Shown: in pieces, positions 23,940-38,163 of the stretch
Layout: every line of letters starts with the position of its first letter
How positions within the stretch are numbered: position 1 is the first letter of the stretch
Origin: Oasisia sp. SBJ-2009
Lineage: Eukaryota > Annelida > Polychaeta > Sabellida > Siboglinidae
Assembly (NCBI GenBank): GCA_964017155.1
Contig: OZ024855.1
Span: 59,929,874-59,993,873 of the forward strand
DNA: 64,000 nucleotides
Reading direction: 5' to 3'
Position numbers and translations under genes: made by a program
The notes under the pieces: generated by a model
What the model was told of the DNA's origin: nothing
Seen by the model: the letters and a program-made list of their open reading frames with translations, nothing else
Databases searched by the model: none

Positions 23940-25971
23940 TTGGCACTGATGTACAAGTCGGACCCACCTCAACGTTGCTATGATATCAGTATTTTTGCCA
24001 ACATTTGATACTTGATTAAATTAATTCATTCAATTATAATCATCTTGCGCGTATTTATGTTTTATAAACAGCGCGTCTTGGCAAACTGTTGAGGTCGAAA
24101 AGACAGCGCGATTTGTGCCAGTCGCAAGCGCAGCGGTGCATGTTACTGCGCTGTGCATATGAAATGAGCGATAAACAGTTTGTTTATGCCGACCACGCTG
24201 TCTTTTCGACCTCAAATGTCTGCTAAGACGCGCTGTATATAAAACAATAATATGCGCAAGATGATTATAATTAATTGAATTAACAAAATCAAGTATCAAA
24301 TGTTGGCAAAAATACAGTTATAATACCAAAATTGAGGTGGGCCCGACTTGTACATAAGTGCCAACACTTGCGGGCGCGTTCCTTCACGCGCACTCTCTCA
24401 TAAATAAAAGCACGTATACTCTCAATTTGTTTTCAGTATTTCACTATTTGGCACTTATGTACAAGTCGGACCCACCTCAATGTTGCTATTATATCAGTAT
24501 TTTTGCCAACATTTGATACTTGATTAAATTAATTCATTCAATTATAATCATCTTGCGCGTATTTATGTTTTATAAACAGCGCGTCTTGGCAAACTATTGA
24601 GGTCAAAAAGACAGCGCGAATTGTGCCAGTCGCAAGCGTAGCTGTGCATGTTACTGCGCTGTGCATATGAAATGAGCGATAAACAGTTTGTTTATGCCGA
24701 CCACGCTGTCTTTTCGACCTCAAAAGTCAGCTAAGACGCGCTGTATATAAAACATATATATGCGCAAGATCAATATAATTGATTGAATTAACAAAATCAA
24801 GTATCAAATGTTGGCAAAAATACAGTTATAATACCAACATTGAGGTGGGCCCGACTTGTACATAAATGCCAACACTTGCGGGCGCGTACCTTCACGCGCA
24901 CTCTTTCATAAATAAAAGCACGTATACTCTCAATTTGTTTTCAGTATTTCACTATTTGGCACTGATGTACAAGTCGGACCCACCTCAACGTTGCTATTAT
25001 ATCAGTATTTTTGCCAACATTTGATACTTGATTAAATTAATTCATTCAATTATAATCATCTTGCGCGTATTTATGTTTTATAAACAGCGCGTCTTGGCAA
25101 ACTATTGAGGTCAAAAAGACAGCGCGAATTGTGCCAGTCGCAAGCGCAGAGGTGCATGTTACTGCGCTGTGCATATGAAATGAGCGATAAACAGTTTGTT
25201 TATGCCGACCACGCTGTCTTTTCGACCTCAAAAGTCAGCTAAGACGCGCTGTATATAAAACAATAATATGCGCAAGATGATTATAATTGATTGAATTAAC
25301 AAAATCAAGTATCAAATGTTGGCAAAAATACAGTTATAATACCAACATTGAGGTGGGCCCGACTTGTACATAAATGCCAACACTTGCGGGCGCGTACCTT
25401 CACGCGCACTCTTTCATAAATAAAAGCACGTATACTCTCAATTTGTTTTCAGTATTTCACTATTTGGCACTTATGTACAAGTCGGACCCACCTCAATGTT
25501 GCTATTATATCAGTATTTTTGCCAACATTTGATACTTGATTAAATTAATTCATTCAATTATAATCATCTTGCGCGTATTTATGTTTTATAAACAGCGCGT
25601 CTTGGCAAACTATTAAGGTCAAAAAGACAGCGCGAATTGTGCCAGTCGCAAGCGCAGAGGTGCATGTTACTGCGGTGTGCATATGAAATGAGCGATAAAC
25701 AGTTTGTTTATGCCGACCACGCTGTCTTTTCGACCTCAAAAGTCTGCTAAGACGCGCTGTATATAAAACATATATATGCGCAAGATGAATATAATTGATT
25801 GAATTAACAAAATCAAGTATCAAATGTTGGCAAAAATACAGTTATAATACCAACATTGAGGTGGGCCCGACTTGTACATAAATGCCAACACTTGCGGGCG
25901 CGTACCTTCACGCGCACTCTTTCATAAATAAAAGCACGTATACTCTCAATTTGTTTTCAGTATTTCACTAT

Positions 25972-28900
25972 TTGGCACTTATGTACAAGTCGGACCCACC
26001 TCAATGTTGCTATTATATCAGTATTTTTGCCAACATTTGATACTTGATTAAATTAATTCATTCAATTATAATCATCTTGCGCGTATTTATGTTTTATAAA
26101 CAGCGCGTCTTGGCAAACTATTAAGGTCAAAAAGACAGCGCGATTTGTGCCAGTCGCAAGCGCAGCGGTGCATGTTACTGCGCTGTGCATATGAAATGAG
26201 CGATAAACAGTTTGTTTATGCCGACCACGCTGTCTTTTCGACCTCAAATGTCTGCTAAGACGCGCTGTATATAAAACAATAATATGCGCAAGATGATTAT
26301 AATTAATTGAATTAACAAAATCAAGTATCAAATGTTGGCAAAAATACAGTTATAATACCAAAATTGAGGTGGGCCCGACTTGTACATAAGTGCCAACACT
26401 TGCGGGCGCGTTCCTTCACGCGCACTCTCTCATAAATAAAAGCACGTATACTCTCAATTTGTTTTCAGTATTTCACTATTTGGCACTTATGTACAAGTCG
26501 GACCCACCTCAATGTTGCTATTATATCAGTATTTTTGCCAACATTTGATACTTGATTAAATTAATTCATTCAATTATAATCATCTTGCGCGTATTTATGT
26601 TTTATAAACAGCGCGTCTTGGCAAACTATTGAGGTCAAAAAGACAGCGCGAATTGTGCCAGTCGCAAGCGTAGCTGTGCATGTTGCTGCGCTGTGCATAT
26701 GAAATGAGCGATAAACAGTTTGTTTATGCCGACCACGCTGTCTTTTCGACCTCAAAAGTCAGCTAAGACGCGCTGTATATAAAACATATATATGCGCAAG
26801 ATCAATATAATTGATTGAATTAACAAAATCAAGTATCAAATGTTGGGAAAAATACAGTTATAATACCAACATTGAGGTGGGCCCGACTTGTACATAAATG
26901 CCAACACTTGCGGGCGCGTACCTTCACGCGCACTCTTTCATAAATAAAAGCACGTATACTCTCAATTTGTTTTCAGTATTTCACTATTTGGCACTTATGT
27001 ACAAGTCGGACCCACCTCAATGTTGCTATTATATCAGTATTTTTGCCAACATTTGATACTTGATTAAATTAATTCATTCAATTATAATCATCTTGCGCGT
27101 ATTTATGTTTTATAAACAGCGCGTCTTGGCAAACTATTGAGGTCAAAAAGTCAGCGCGAATTGTGCCATTCGCAAGCGCAGAGGTGCATGTTACTGCGCT
27201 GTGCATATGAAATGAGCGATAAACAGTTTGTTTATGCCGACCACGCTGTCTTTTCGACCTCAAAAGTCAGCTAAGACGCGCTGTATATAAAACAATAATA
27301 TGCGCAAGATGATTATAATTGATTGAATTAACAAAATCAAGTATCAAATGTTGGCCAAAATACAGTTATAATACCAAAATTGAGGTGGGCCCGACTTGTA
27401 CATAAGTGCCAACACTTGCGGGCGCGTTCCTTCACGCGCACTCTCTCATAAATAAAAGCACGTATACTCTCAATTTGTTTTCAGTATTTCACTATTTGGC
27501 TCTGATGTACAAGTCGGACCCACCTCAACGTTGCTATTATATCAGTATTTTTGCCAACATTTGATACTTGATTAAATTAACTCATTCAATTATAATCATC
27601 TTGCGCGTATTTATGTTTTATAAACAGCGCGTCTTGGCAAACTATTAAGGTCAAAAAGACAGCGCGAATTGTGCCAGTCGCAAGCGCAGAGGTGCATGTT
27701 ACTGCGGTGTGCATATGAAATGAGCGATAAACAGTTTGTTTATGCCGACCACGCTGTCTTTTCGACCTCAAAAGTCAGCTAAGACGCGCTGTATATAAAA
27801 CAATAATATGCGCAAGATGATTATAATTGATTGAATTAACAAAATCAAGTATCAAATGTTGGCCAAAATACAGTTATAATACCAAAATTGAGGTGGGCCC
27901 GACTTGTGCATGAGTGCCAACACTTGCGGGCGCGTTCCTTCACGCGCACTCTCTCATAAATAAAAGCACGTATACTCTCAATTTGTTTTCAGTATTTCAC
28001 TATTTGGCACTTATGTACAAGTCGGACCCACCTCAATGTTGCTATTATATCAGTATTTTTGCCAACATTTGATACTTGATTAAATTAATTCATTCAATTA
28101 TAATCATCTTGCGCGTATTTATGTTTTATAAACAGCGCGTCTTGGCAAACTATTAAGGTCAAAAAGACAGCGCGAATTGTGCCAGTCGCAAGCGCAGAGG
28201 TGCATGTTACTGCGGTGTGCATATGAAATGAGCGATAAACAGTTTGTTTATGCCGACCACGCTGTCTTTTCGACCTCAAAAGTCAGCTAAGACGCGCTGT
28301 ATATAAAACAATAATATGCGCAAGATGATTATAATTGATTGAATTAACAAAATCAAGTATCAAATGTTGGCCAAAATACAGTTATAATACCAAAATTGAG
28401 GTGGGCCCGACTTGTACATCAGTGCCAACACTTGCGGGCGCGTTCCTTCACGCGCACTCTCTCATAAATAAAAGCACGTATACTCTCAATTTGTGTTCAG
28501 TATTTCACTATTTGGCACTGATGTACAAGTCGGACCCACCTCAATGTTGCTATTATATCAGTATTTTTGCCAACATTTGATACTAGATTAAATTAATTCA
28601 TTCAATTATAATCATCTTGCGCGTATATATGTTTTATAAACAGCGCGTCTTGGCAAACTATTGAGGTCAAAAAGACAGCGCGAATTGTGCCAGTCGCAAG
28701 CGCAGAGGTGCATGTTACTGCGCTGTGCATATGAAATGAGCGATAAACAGTTTGTTTATGCCGACCACGCTGTCTTTTCGACCTCAAAAGTCAGCTAAGA
28801 CGCGCTGTATATAAAACAATAATATGCGCAAGATGATTATAATTGATTGAATTAACAAAATCAAGTATCAAATGTTGGCAAAAATACAGTTATAATACCA

Positions 28901-31900
28901 AAATTGAGGTGGACCCGACTTATACATAAGTGCCAACACTTGCGGGCGCGTTCCTTCACGCGCACTCTTTCATAAATAAAAGCACGTATACTCTCAATTT
29001 GTTTTCAGTATTTCACTATTTGGCACTTATGTACAAGTCGGACCCACCTCAATGTTGCTATTATATCAGTATTTTTGCCAACATTTGATACTTGATTAAA
29101 TTAATTCATTCAATTATAATCATCTTGCGCGTATTTATGTTTTATAAACAGCGCGTCTTGGCAAACTATTAAGGTCAAAAAGACAGCGCGATTTGTGCCA
29201 GTCGCAAGCGCAGCGGTGCATGTTACTGCGCTGTGCATATGAAATGAGCGATAAACAGTTTGTTTATGCCGACCACGCTGTCTTTTCGACCTCAAATGTC
29301 AGCTAAGACGCGCTGTATATAAAACAATAATATGCGCAAGATGATTATAATTAATTGAATTAACAAAATCAAGTATCAAATGTTGGCAAAAATACAGTTA
29401 TAATACCAAAATTGAGGTGGGCCCGACTTGTACATAAGTGCCAACACTTGCGGGCGCGTTCCTTCACGCGCACTCTCTCATAAATAAAAGCACGTATACT
29501 CTCAATTTGTTTTCAGTATTTCACTATTTGGCACTTATGTACAAGTCGGACCCACCTCAATGTTGCTATTATATCAGTATTTTTGCCAACATTTGATACT
29601 TGATTAAATTAATTCATTCAATTATAATCATCTTGCGCGTATTTATGTTTTATAAACAGCGCGTCTTGGCAAACTATTGAGGTCAAAAAGACAGCGCGAA
29701 TTGTGCCAGTCGCAAGCGTAGCTGTGCATGTTGCTGCGCTGTGCATATGAAATGAGCGATAAACAGTTTGTTTATGCCGACCACGCTGTCTTTTCGACCT
29801 CAAAAGTCAGCTAAGACGCGCTGTATATAAAACATATATATGCGCAAGATCAATATAATTGATTGAATTAACAAAATCAAGTATCAAATGTTGGCAAAAA
29901 TACAGTTATAATACCAACATTGAGGTGGGCCCGACTTGTACATAAATGCCAACACTTGCGGGCGCGTACCTTCACGCGCACTCTTTCATAAATAAAAGCA
30001 CGTATGCTCTCAATTTGTTTTCAGTATTTCACTATTTGGCACTTATGTACAAGTCGGACCCACCTCAATGTTGCTATTATATCAGTATTTTTGCCAACAT
30101 TTGATACTTGATTAAATTAATTCATTCAATTATAATCATCTTGCGCGTATTTATGTTTTATAAACAGCGCGTCTTGGCAAACTATTGAGGTCAAAAAGTC
30201 AGCGCGAATTGTGCCATTCGCAAGCGCAGAGGTGCATGCTACTGCGCTGTGCATATGAAATGAGCGATAAACAGTTTGTTTATGCCGACCACGCTGTCTT
30301 TTCGACCTCAAAAGTCAGCTAAGACGCGCTGTATATAAAACAATAATATGCGCAAGATGATTATAATTGATTGAATTAACAAAATCAAGTATCAAATGTA
30401 GGCCAAAATACAGTTATAATACCAAAATTGAGGTGGGCCCGACTTGTACATAAGTGCCAACACTTGCGGGCGCGTTCCTTCACGCGCACTCTCTCATAAA
30501 TAAAAGCACGTATACTCTCAATTTGTTTTCAGTATTTCACTATTTGGCTCTGATGTACAAGTCGGACCCACCTCAACGTTGCTATTATATCAGTATTTTT
30601 GCCAACATTTGATACTTGATTAAATTAACTCATTCAATTATAATCATCTTGCGCGTATTTATGTTTTATAAACAGCGCGTCTTGGCAAACTATTAAGGTC
30701 AAAAAGACAGCGCGAATTGTGCCAGTCGCAAGCGCAGAGGTGCATGTTACTGCGGTGTGCATATGAAATGAGCGATAAACAGTTTGTTTATGCCGACCAC
30801 GCTGTCTTTTCGACCTCAAAAGTCAGCTAAGACGCGCTGTATATAAAACAATAATATGCGCAAGATGATTATAATTGATTGAATTAACAAAATCAAGTAT
30901 CAAATGTTGGCCAAAATACAGTTATAATACCAAAATTGAGGTGGGCCCGACTTGTGCATGAGTGCCAACACTTGCGGGCGCGTTCCTTCACGCGCACTCT
31001 CTCATAAATAAAAGCACGTATACTCTCAATTTGTTTTCAGTATTTCACTATTTGGCACTTATGTACAAGTCGGACCCACCTCAATGTTGCTATTATATCA
31101 GTATTTTTGCCAACATTTGATACTTGATTAAATTAATTCATTCAATTATAATCATCTTGCGCGTATTTATGTTTTATAAACAGCGCGTCTTGGCAAACTA
31201 TTAAGGTCAAAAAGACAGCGCGAATTGTGCCAGTCGCAAGCGCAGAGGTGCATGTTACTGCGGTGTGCATATGAAATGAGCGATAAACAGTTTGTTTATG
31301 CCGACCACGCTGTCTTTTCGACCTCAAAAGTCTGCTAAGACGCGCTGTATATAAAACATATATATGCGCAAGATGAATATAATTGATTGAATTAACAAAA
31401 TCAAGTATCAAATGTTGGCAAAAATACAGTTATAATACCAACATTGAGGTGGGCCCGACTTGTACATAAATGCCAACACTTGCGGGCGCGTACCTTCACG
31501 CGCACTCTTTCATAAATAAAAGCACGTATACTCTCAATTTGTTTTCAGTATTTCACTATTTGGCACTTATGTACAAGTCGGACCCACCTCAATGTTGTTA
31601 TTATATCAGTATTTTTGCCAACATTTGATACTTGATTAAATTAATTCATTCAATTATAATCATCTTGCGCGTATTTATGTTTTATAAACAGCGCGTCTTG
31701 GCAAACTATTAAGGTCAAAAAGACAGCGCGAATTGTGCCAGTCGCAAGCGCAGAGGTGCATGTTACTGCGGTGTGCATATGAAATGAGCGATAAACAGTT
31801 TGTTTATGCCGACCACGCTGTCTTTTCGACCTCAAAAGTCAGCTAAGACGCGCTGTATATAAAACAATAATATGCGCAAGATGATTATAATTGATTGAAT

Positions 31901-34900
31901 TAACAAAATCAAGTATCAAATGTTGGCCAAAATACAGTTATAATACCAAAATTGAGGTGGGCCCGACTTGTACATCAGTGCCAACACTTGCGGGCGCGTT
32001 CCTTCACGCGCACTCTCTCATAAATAAAAGCACGTATACTCTCAATTTGTGTTCAGTATTTCACTATTTGGCACTGATGTACAAGTCGGACCCACCTCAA
32101 TGTTGCTAGTATATCAGTATTTTTGCCAACATTTGATACTAGATTAAATTAATTCATTCAATTATAATCATCTTGCGCGTATATATGTTTTATAAACAGC
32201 GCGTCTTGGCAAACTATTGAGGTCAAAAAGACTGCGCGAATTGTGCCAGTCGCAAGCGCAGAGGTGCATGTTACTGCGCTGTGCATATGAAATGAGCGAT
32301 AAACAGTTTGTTTATGCCGACCACGCTGTCTTTTCGACCTCAAAAGTCAGCTAAGACGCGCTGTATATAAAACAATAATATGCGCAAGATGATTATAATT
32401 GATTGAATTAACAAAATCAAGTATCAAATGTTGGCAAAAATACAGTTATAATACCAAAATTGAGGTGGACCCGACTTGTACATAAGTGCCAACACTTGCG
32501 GGCGCGTTCCTTCACGCGCACTCTTTCATAAATAAAAGCACGTATACTCTCAATTTGTTTTCAGTATTTCACTATTTGGCACTTATGTACAAGTCGGACC
32601 CACCTCAATGTTGCTATTATATCAGTATTTTTGCCAACATTTGATACTTGATTAAATTAATTCATTCAATTATAATCATCTTGCGCGTATTTATGTTTTA
32701 TAAACAGCGCGTCTTGGCAAACTATTAAGGTCAAAAAGACAGCGCGATTTGTGCCAGTCGCAAGCGCAGCGGTGCATGTTACTGCGCTGTGCATATGAAA
32801 TGAGCGATAAACAGTTTGTTTATGCCGACCACGCTGTCTTTTCGACCTCAAATGTCTGCTAAGACGCGCTGTATATAAAACAATAATATGCGCAAGATGA
32901 TTATAATTAATTGAATTAACAAAATCAAGTATCAAATGTTGGCAAAAATACAGTTATAATACCAAAATTGAGGTGGGCCCGACTTGTACATAAGTGCCAA
33001 CACTTGCGGGCGCGTTCCTTCACGCGCACTCTCTCATAAATAAAAGCACGTATACTCTCAATTTGTTTTCAGTATTTCACTATTTGGCACTTATGTACAA
33101 GTCGGACCCACCTCAATGTTGCTATTATATCAGTATTTTTGCCAACATTTGATACTTGATTAAATTAATTCATTCAATTATAATCATCTTGCGCGTATTT
33201 ATGTTTTATAAACAGCGCGTCTTGGCAAACTATTGAGGTCAAAAAGACAGCGCGAATTGTGCCAGTCGCAAGCGTAGCTGTGCATGTTGCTGCGCTGTGC
33301 ATATGAAATGAGCGATAAACAGTTTGTTTATGCCGACCACGCTGTCTTTTCGACCTCAAAAGTCAGCTAAGACGCGCTGTATATAAAACATATATATGCG
33401 CAAGATCAATATAATTGATTGAATTAACAAAATCAAGTATCAAATGTTGGCCAAAATACAGTTATAATACCAAAATTGAGGTGGGCCCGACTTGTGCATG
33501 AGTGCCAACACTTGCGGGCGCGTTCCTTCACGCGCACTCTCTCATAAATAAAAGCACGTATACTCTCAATTTGTTTTCAGTATTTCACTATTTGGCACTT
33601 ATGTACAAGTCGGACCCACCTCAATGTTGCTATTATATCAGTATTTTTGCCAACATTTGATACTTGATTAAATTAATTCATTCAATTATAATCATCTTGC
33701 GCGTATTTATGTTTTATAAACAGCGCGTCTTGGCAAACTATTAAGGTCAAAAAGACAGCGCGAATTGTGCCAGTCGCAAGCGCAGAGGTGCATGTTACTG
33801 CGCTGTGCATATGAAATGAGCGATAAACAGTTTGTTTATGCCGACCACGCTGTCTTTTCGACCTCAAAAGTCAGCTAAGACGCGCTGTATATAAAACAAT
33901 AATATGCGCAAGATGATTATAATTGATTGTATTAACAAAATCAAGTATCAAATGTTGGCAAAAATACAGTTATAATATCAACATTGAGGTGGGCCCGACT
34001 TGTACATAAATGCCAACACTTGCGGGCGCGTACCTTCACGCGCACTCTTTCATAAATAAAAGCACGTATACTCTCAATTTGTTTTCAGTATTTCACTATT
34101 TGGCACTTATGTACAAGTCGGACCCACCTCAATGTTGCTATTATATCAGTATTTTTGCCAACATTTGATACTTGATTAAATTAATTCATTCAATTATAAT
34201 CATCTTGCGCGTATTTATGTTTTATAAACAGCGCGTCTTGGCAAACTATTGAGGTCAAAAAGTCAGCGCGAATTGTGCCATTCGCAAGCGCAGAGGTGCA
34301 TGTTACTGCGCTGTGCATATGAAATGAGCGATAAACAGTTTGTTTATGCCGACCACGCTGTCTTTTCGACCTCAAAAGTCAGCTAAGACGCGCTGTATAT
34401 AAAACAATAATATGCGCAAGATGATTATAATTCATTGAATTAACAAAATCAAGTATCAAATGTTGGCCAAAATACAGTTATAATACCAAAATTGAGGTGG
34501 GCCCGACTTGTACATAAGTGCCAACACTTGCGGGCGCGTTCCTTCACGCGCACTCTCTCATAAATAAAAGCACGTATACTCTCAATTTGTTTTCAGTATT
34601 TCACTATTTGGCTCTGATGTACAAGTCGGACCCACCTCAACGTTGCTATTATATCAGTATTTTTGCCAACATTTGATACTTGATTAAATTAACTCATTCA
34701 ATTATAATCATCTTGCGCGTATTTATGTTTTATAAACAGCGCGTCTTGGCAAACTATTAAGGTCAAAAAGACAGCGCGAATTGTGCCAGTCGCAAGCGCA
34801 GAGGTGCATGTTACTGCGGTGTGCATATGAAATGAGCGATAAACAGTTTGTTTATGCCGACCACGCTGTCTTTTCGACCTCAAAAGTCAGCTAAGACGCG

Positions 34901-36639
34901 CTGTATATAAAACAATAATATGCGCAAGATGATTATAATTGATTGAATTAACAAAATCAAGTATCAAATGTTGGCCAAAATACAGTTATAATACCAAAAT
35001 TGAGGTGGGCCCGACTTGTGCATGAGTGCCAACACTTGCGGGCGCGTTCCTTCACGCGCACTCTCTCATAAATAAAAGCACGTATACTCTCAATTTGTTT
35101 TCAGTATTTCACTATTTGGCACTTATGTACAAGTCGGACCCACCTCAATGTTGCTATTATATCAGTATTTTTGCCAACATTTGATACTTGATTAAATTAA
35201 TTCATTCAATTATAATCATCTTGCGCGTATTTATGTTTTATAAACAGCGCGTCTTGGCAAACTATTAAGGTCAAAAAGACAGCGCGAATTGTGCCAGTCG
35301 CAAGCGCAGAGGTGCATGTTACTGCGGTGTGCATATGAAATGAGCGATAAACAGTTTGTTTATGCCGACCACGCTGTCTTTTCGACCTCAAAAGTCTGCT
35401 AAGACGCGCTGTATATAAAACATATATATGCGCAAGATGAATATAATTGATTGAATTAACAAAATCAAGTATCAAATGTTGGCAAAAATACAGTTATAAT
35501 ACCAACATTGAGGTGGGCCCGACTTGTACATAAATGCCAACACTTGCGGGCGCGTACCTTCACGCGCACTCTTTCATAAATAAAAGCACGTATACTCTCA
35601 ATTTGTTTTCAGTATTTCACTATTTGGCACTTATGTACAAGTCGGACCCACCTCAATGTTGTTATTATATCAGTATTTTTGCCAACATTTGATACTTGAT
35701 TAAATTAATTCATTCAATTATAATCATCTTGCGCGTATTTATGTTTTATAAACAGCGCGTCTTGGCAAACTATTCAGGTCAAAAAGACAGCGCGAATTGT
35801 GCCAGTCGCAAGCGCAGAGGTGCATGTTACTGCGGTGTGCATATGAAATGAGCGATAAACAGTTTGTTTATGCCGACCACGCTGTCTTTTCGACCTCAAA
35901 AGTCAGCTAAGACGCGCTGTATATAAAACAATAATATGCGCAAGATGATTATAATTGATTGAATTAACAAAATCAAGTATCAAATGTTGGCCAAAATACA
36001 GTTATAATACCAAAATTGAGGTGGGCCCGACTTGTACATCAGTGCCAACACTTGCGGGCGCGTTCCTTCACGCGCACTCTCTCATAAATAAAAGCACGTA
36101 TACTCTCAATTTGTGTTCAGTATTTCACTATTTGGCACTGATGTACAAGTCGGACCCACCTCAATGTTGCTATTATATCAGTATTTTTGCCAACATTTGA
36201 TACTAGATTAAATTAATTCATTCAATTATAATCATCTTGCGCGTATATATGTTTTATAAACAGCGCGTCTTGGCAAACTATTGAGGTCAAAAAGACAGCG
36301 CGAATTGTGCCAGTCGCAAGCGCAGAGGTGCATGTTACTGCGCTGTGCATATGAAATGAGCGATAAACAGTTTGTTTATGCCGACCACGCTGTCTTTTCG
36401 ACCTCAAAAGTCAGCTAAGACGCGCTGTATATAAAACAATAATATGCGCAAGATGATTATAATTGATTGAATTAACAAAATCAAGTATCAAATGTTGGCA
36501 AAAATACAGTTATAATACCAACATTGAGGTGGGCCCGACTTGTACATAAATGCCAACACTTGCGGGCGCGTACCTTCACGCGCACTCTTTCATAAATAAA
36601 AGCACGTATACTCTCAATTTGTTTTCAGTATTTCACTAT
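25972..36639. repeat. Three successive higher-order repeats of 6, 7 and 8 monomers
   Basis: The unit runs 25972-29019 (3048 bp), 29020-32575 (3556 bp) and 32576-36639 (4064 bp). Each begins with an AAGGTC/GATTTGTGCC monomer, then AAGCGTAGCTGTGC with GTTGCTGCGC, later AAGTCAGCGCG, AACTCATTC, and ends with the TACATCAGTGCC/GTATATATG type. Copy two gains one monomer before the end and copy three gains a further one (33592) early on. The spacers near 28945 and 32505 are hybrids (GCGCGTTCC with CTCTTTC). This pattern fits stepwise growth by unequal exchange. Confidence 0.8.
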
Positions 36640-38163
36640 TTGGCACTTATGTACAAGTCGGACCCACCTCAATGTTGCTATTATATCAGTATTTTTGCCA
36701 ACATTTGATACTTGATTAAATTAATTCATTCAATTATAATCATCTTGCGCGTATTTATGTTTTATAAACAGCGCGTCTTGGCAAACTATTAAGGTCAAAA
36801 AGACAGCGCGAATTGTGCCAGTCGCAAGCGCAGAGGTGCATGTTACTGCGGTGTGCATATGAAATGAGCGATAAACAGTTTGTTTATGCCGACCACGCTG
36901 TCTTTTCGACCTCAAAAGTCAGCTAAGACGCGCTGTATATAAAACAATAATATGCGCTAGATGATTATAATTAATTGAATTAACAAAATCAAGTATCAAA
37001 TGTTGGCCAAAATACAGTTATAATACCAAAATTGAGGTGGGCCCGACTTGTACATAAGTGCCAACACTTGCGGGCGCGTTCCTTCACGCGCACTCTCTCA
37101 TAAATAAAAGCACGTATACTCTCAATTTGTTTTCAGTATTTCACTATTTGGCACTTATGTACAAGTCGGACCCACCTCAATGTTGCTATTATATCAGTAT
37201 TTTTGCCAACATTTGATACTTGATTAAATTAATTCATTCGATTATAATCATCTTGCGCGTATTTATGTTTTATAAACAGCGCGTCTTGGCAAACTGTTGA
37301 GGTCGAAAAGACAGCGCGATTTGTGCCAGTCGCAAGCGCAGCGGTGCATGTTACTGCGCTGTGCATATGAAATGAGCGATAAACAGTTTGTTTATGCCGA
37401 CCACGCTGTCTTTTCGACCTCAAAAGTCAGCTAAGACGCGCTGTATATAAAACATATATATGCGCAAGATGAATATAATTGATTGAATTAACAAAATCAA
37501 GTATCAAATGTTGGCAAAAATACAGTTATAATACCAACATTGAGGTGGGCCCGACTTGTACATAAATGCCAACACTTGCGGGCCCGTACCTTCACGCGCA
37601 CTCTTTCATAAATAAAAGCACGTATACTCTCAATTTGTTTTCAGTATTTCACTATTTGGCACTTATGTACAAGTCGGACCCACCTCAATGTTGCTATTAT
37701 ATCAGTATTTTTGCCAACATTTGATACTTGATTAAATTAATTCATTCAATTATAATCATCTTGCGCGTATTTATGTTTTATAAACAGCGCGTCTTGGCAA
37801 ACTATTAAGGTCAAAAAGACAGCGCGAATTGTGCCAGTCGCAAGCGCAGAGGTGCATGTTACTGCGCTGTGCATATGAAATGAGCGATAAACAGTTTGTT
37901 TATGCCGACCACGCTGTCTTTTCGACCTCAAAAGTCAGCTAAGACGCGCTGTATATAAAACAATAATATGCGCTAGATGATTATAATTAATTGAATTAAC
38001 AAAATCAAGTATCAAATGTTGGCAAAAATACAGTTATAATACTAAAATTGAGGTGGGCCCGACTTGTACATAAGTGCCAACACTTGCGGGCGCGTTCCTT
38101 CACGCGCACTCTCTCATAAATAAAAGCACGTATACTCTCAATTTGTTTTCAGTATTTCACTAT
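36640..38163. repeat. Three linking monomers between higher-order blocks
   Basis: Monomers at 36640, 37148 and 37656 join the 6/7/8 series to the 5-monomer series. The monomer at 37148 has ATTCGATTATAATC, GAGGTCGAAAAGAC and a CGGGCCCGTACC spacer. The same combination recurs at 44260 and 47816, which are 7112 bp (14 monomers) and 10668 bp (21 monomers) away. Confidence 0.75.
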
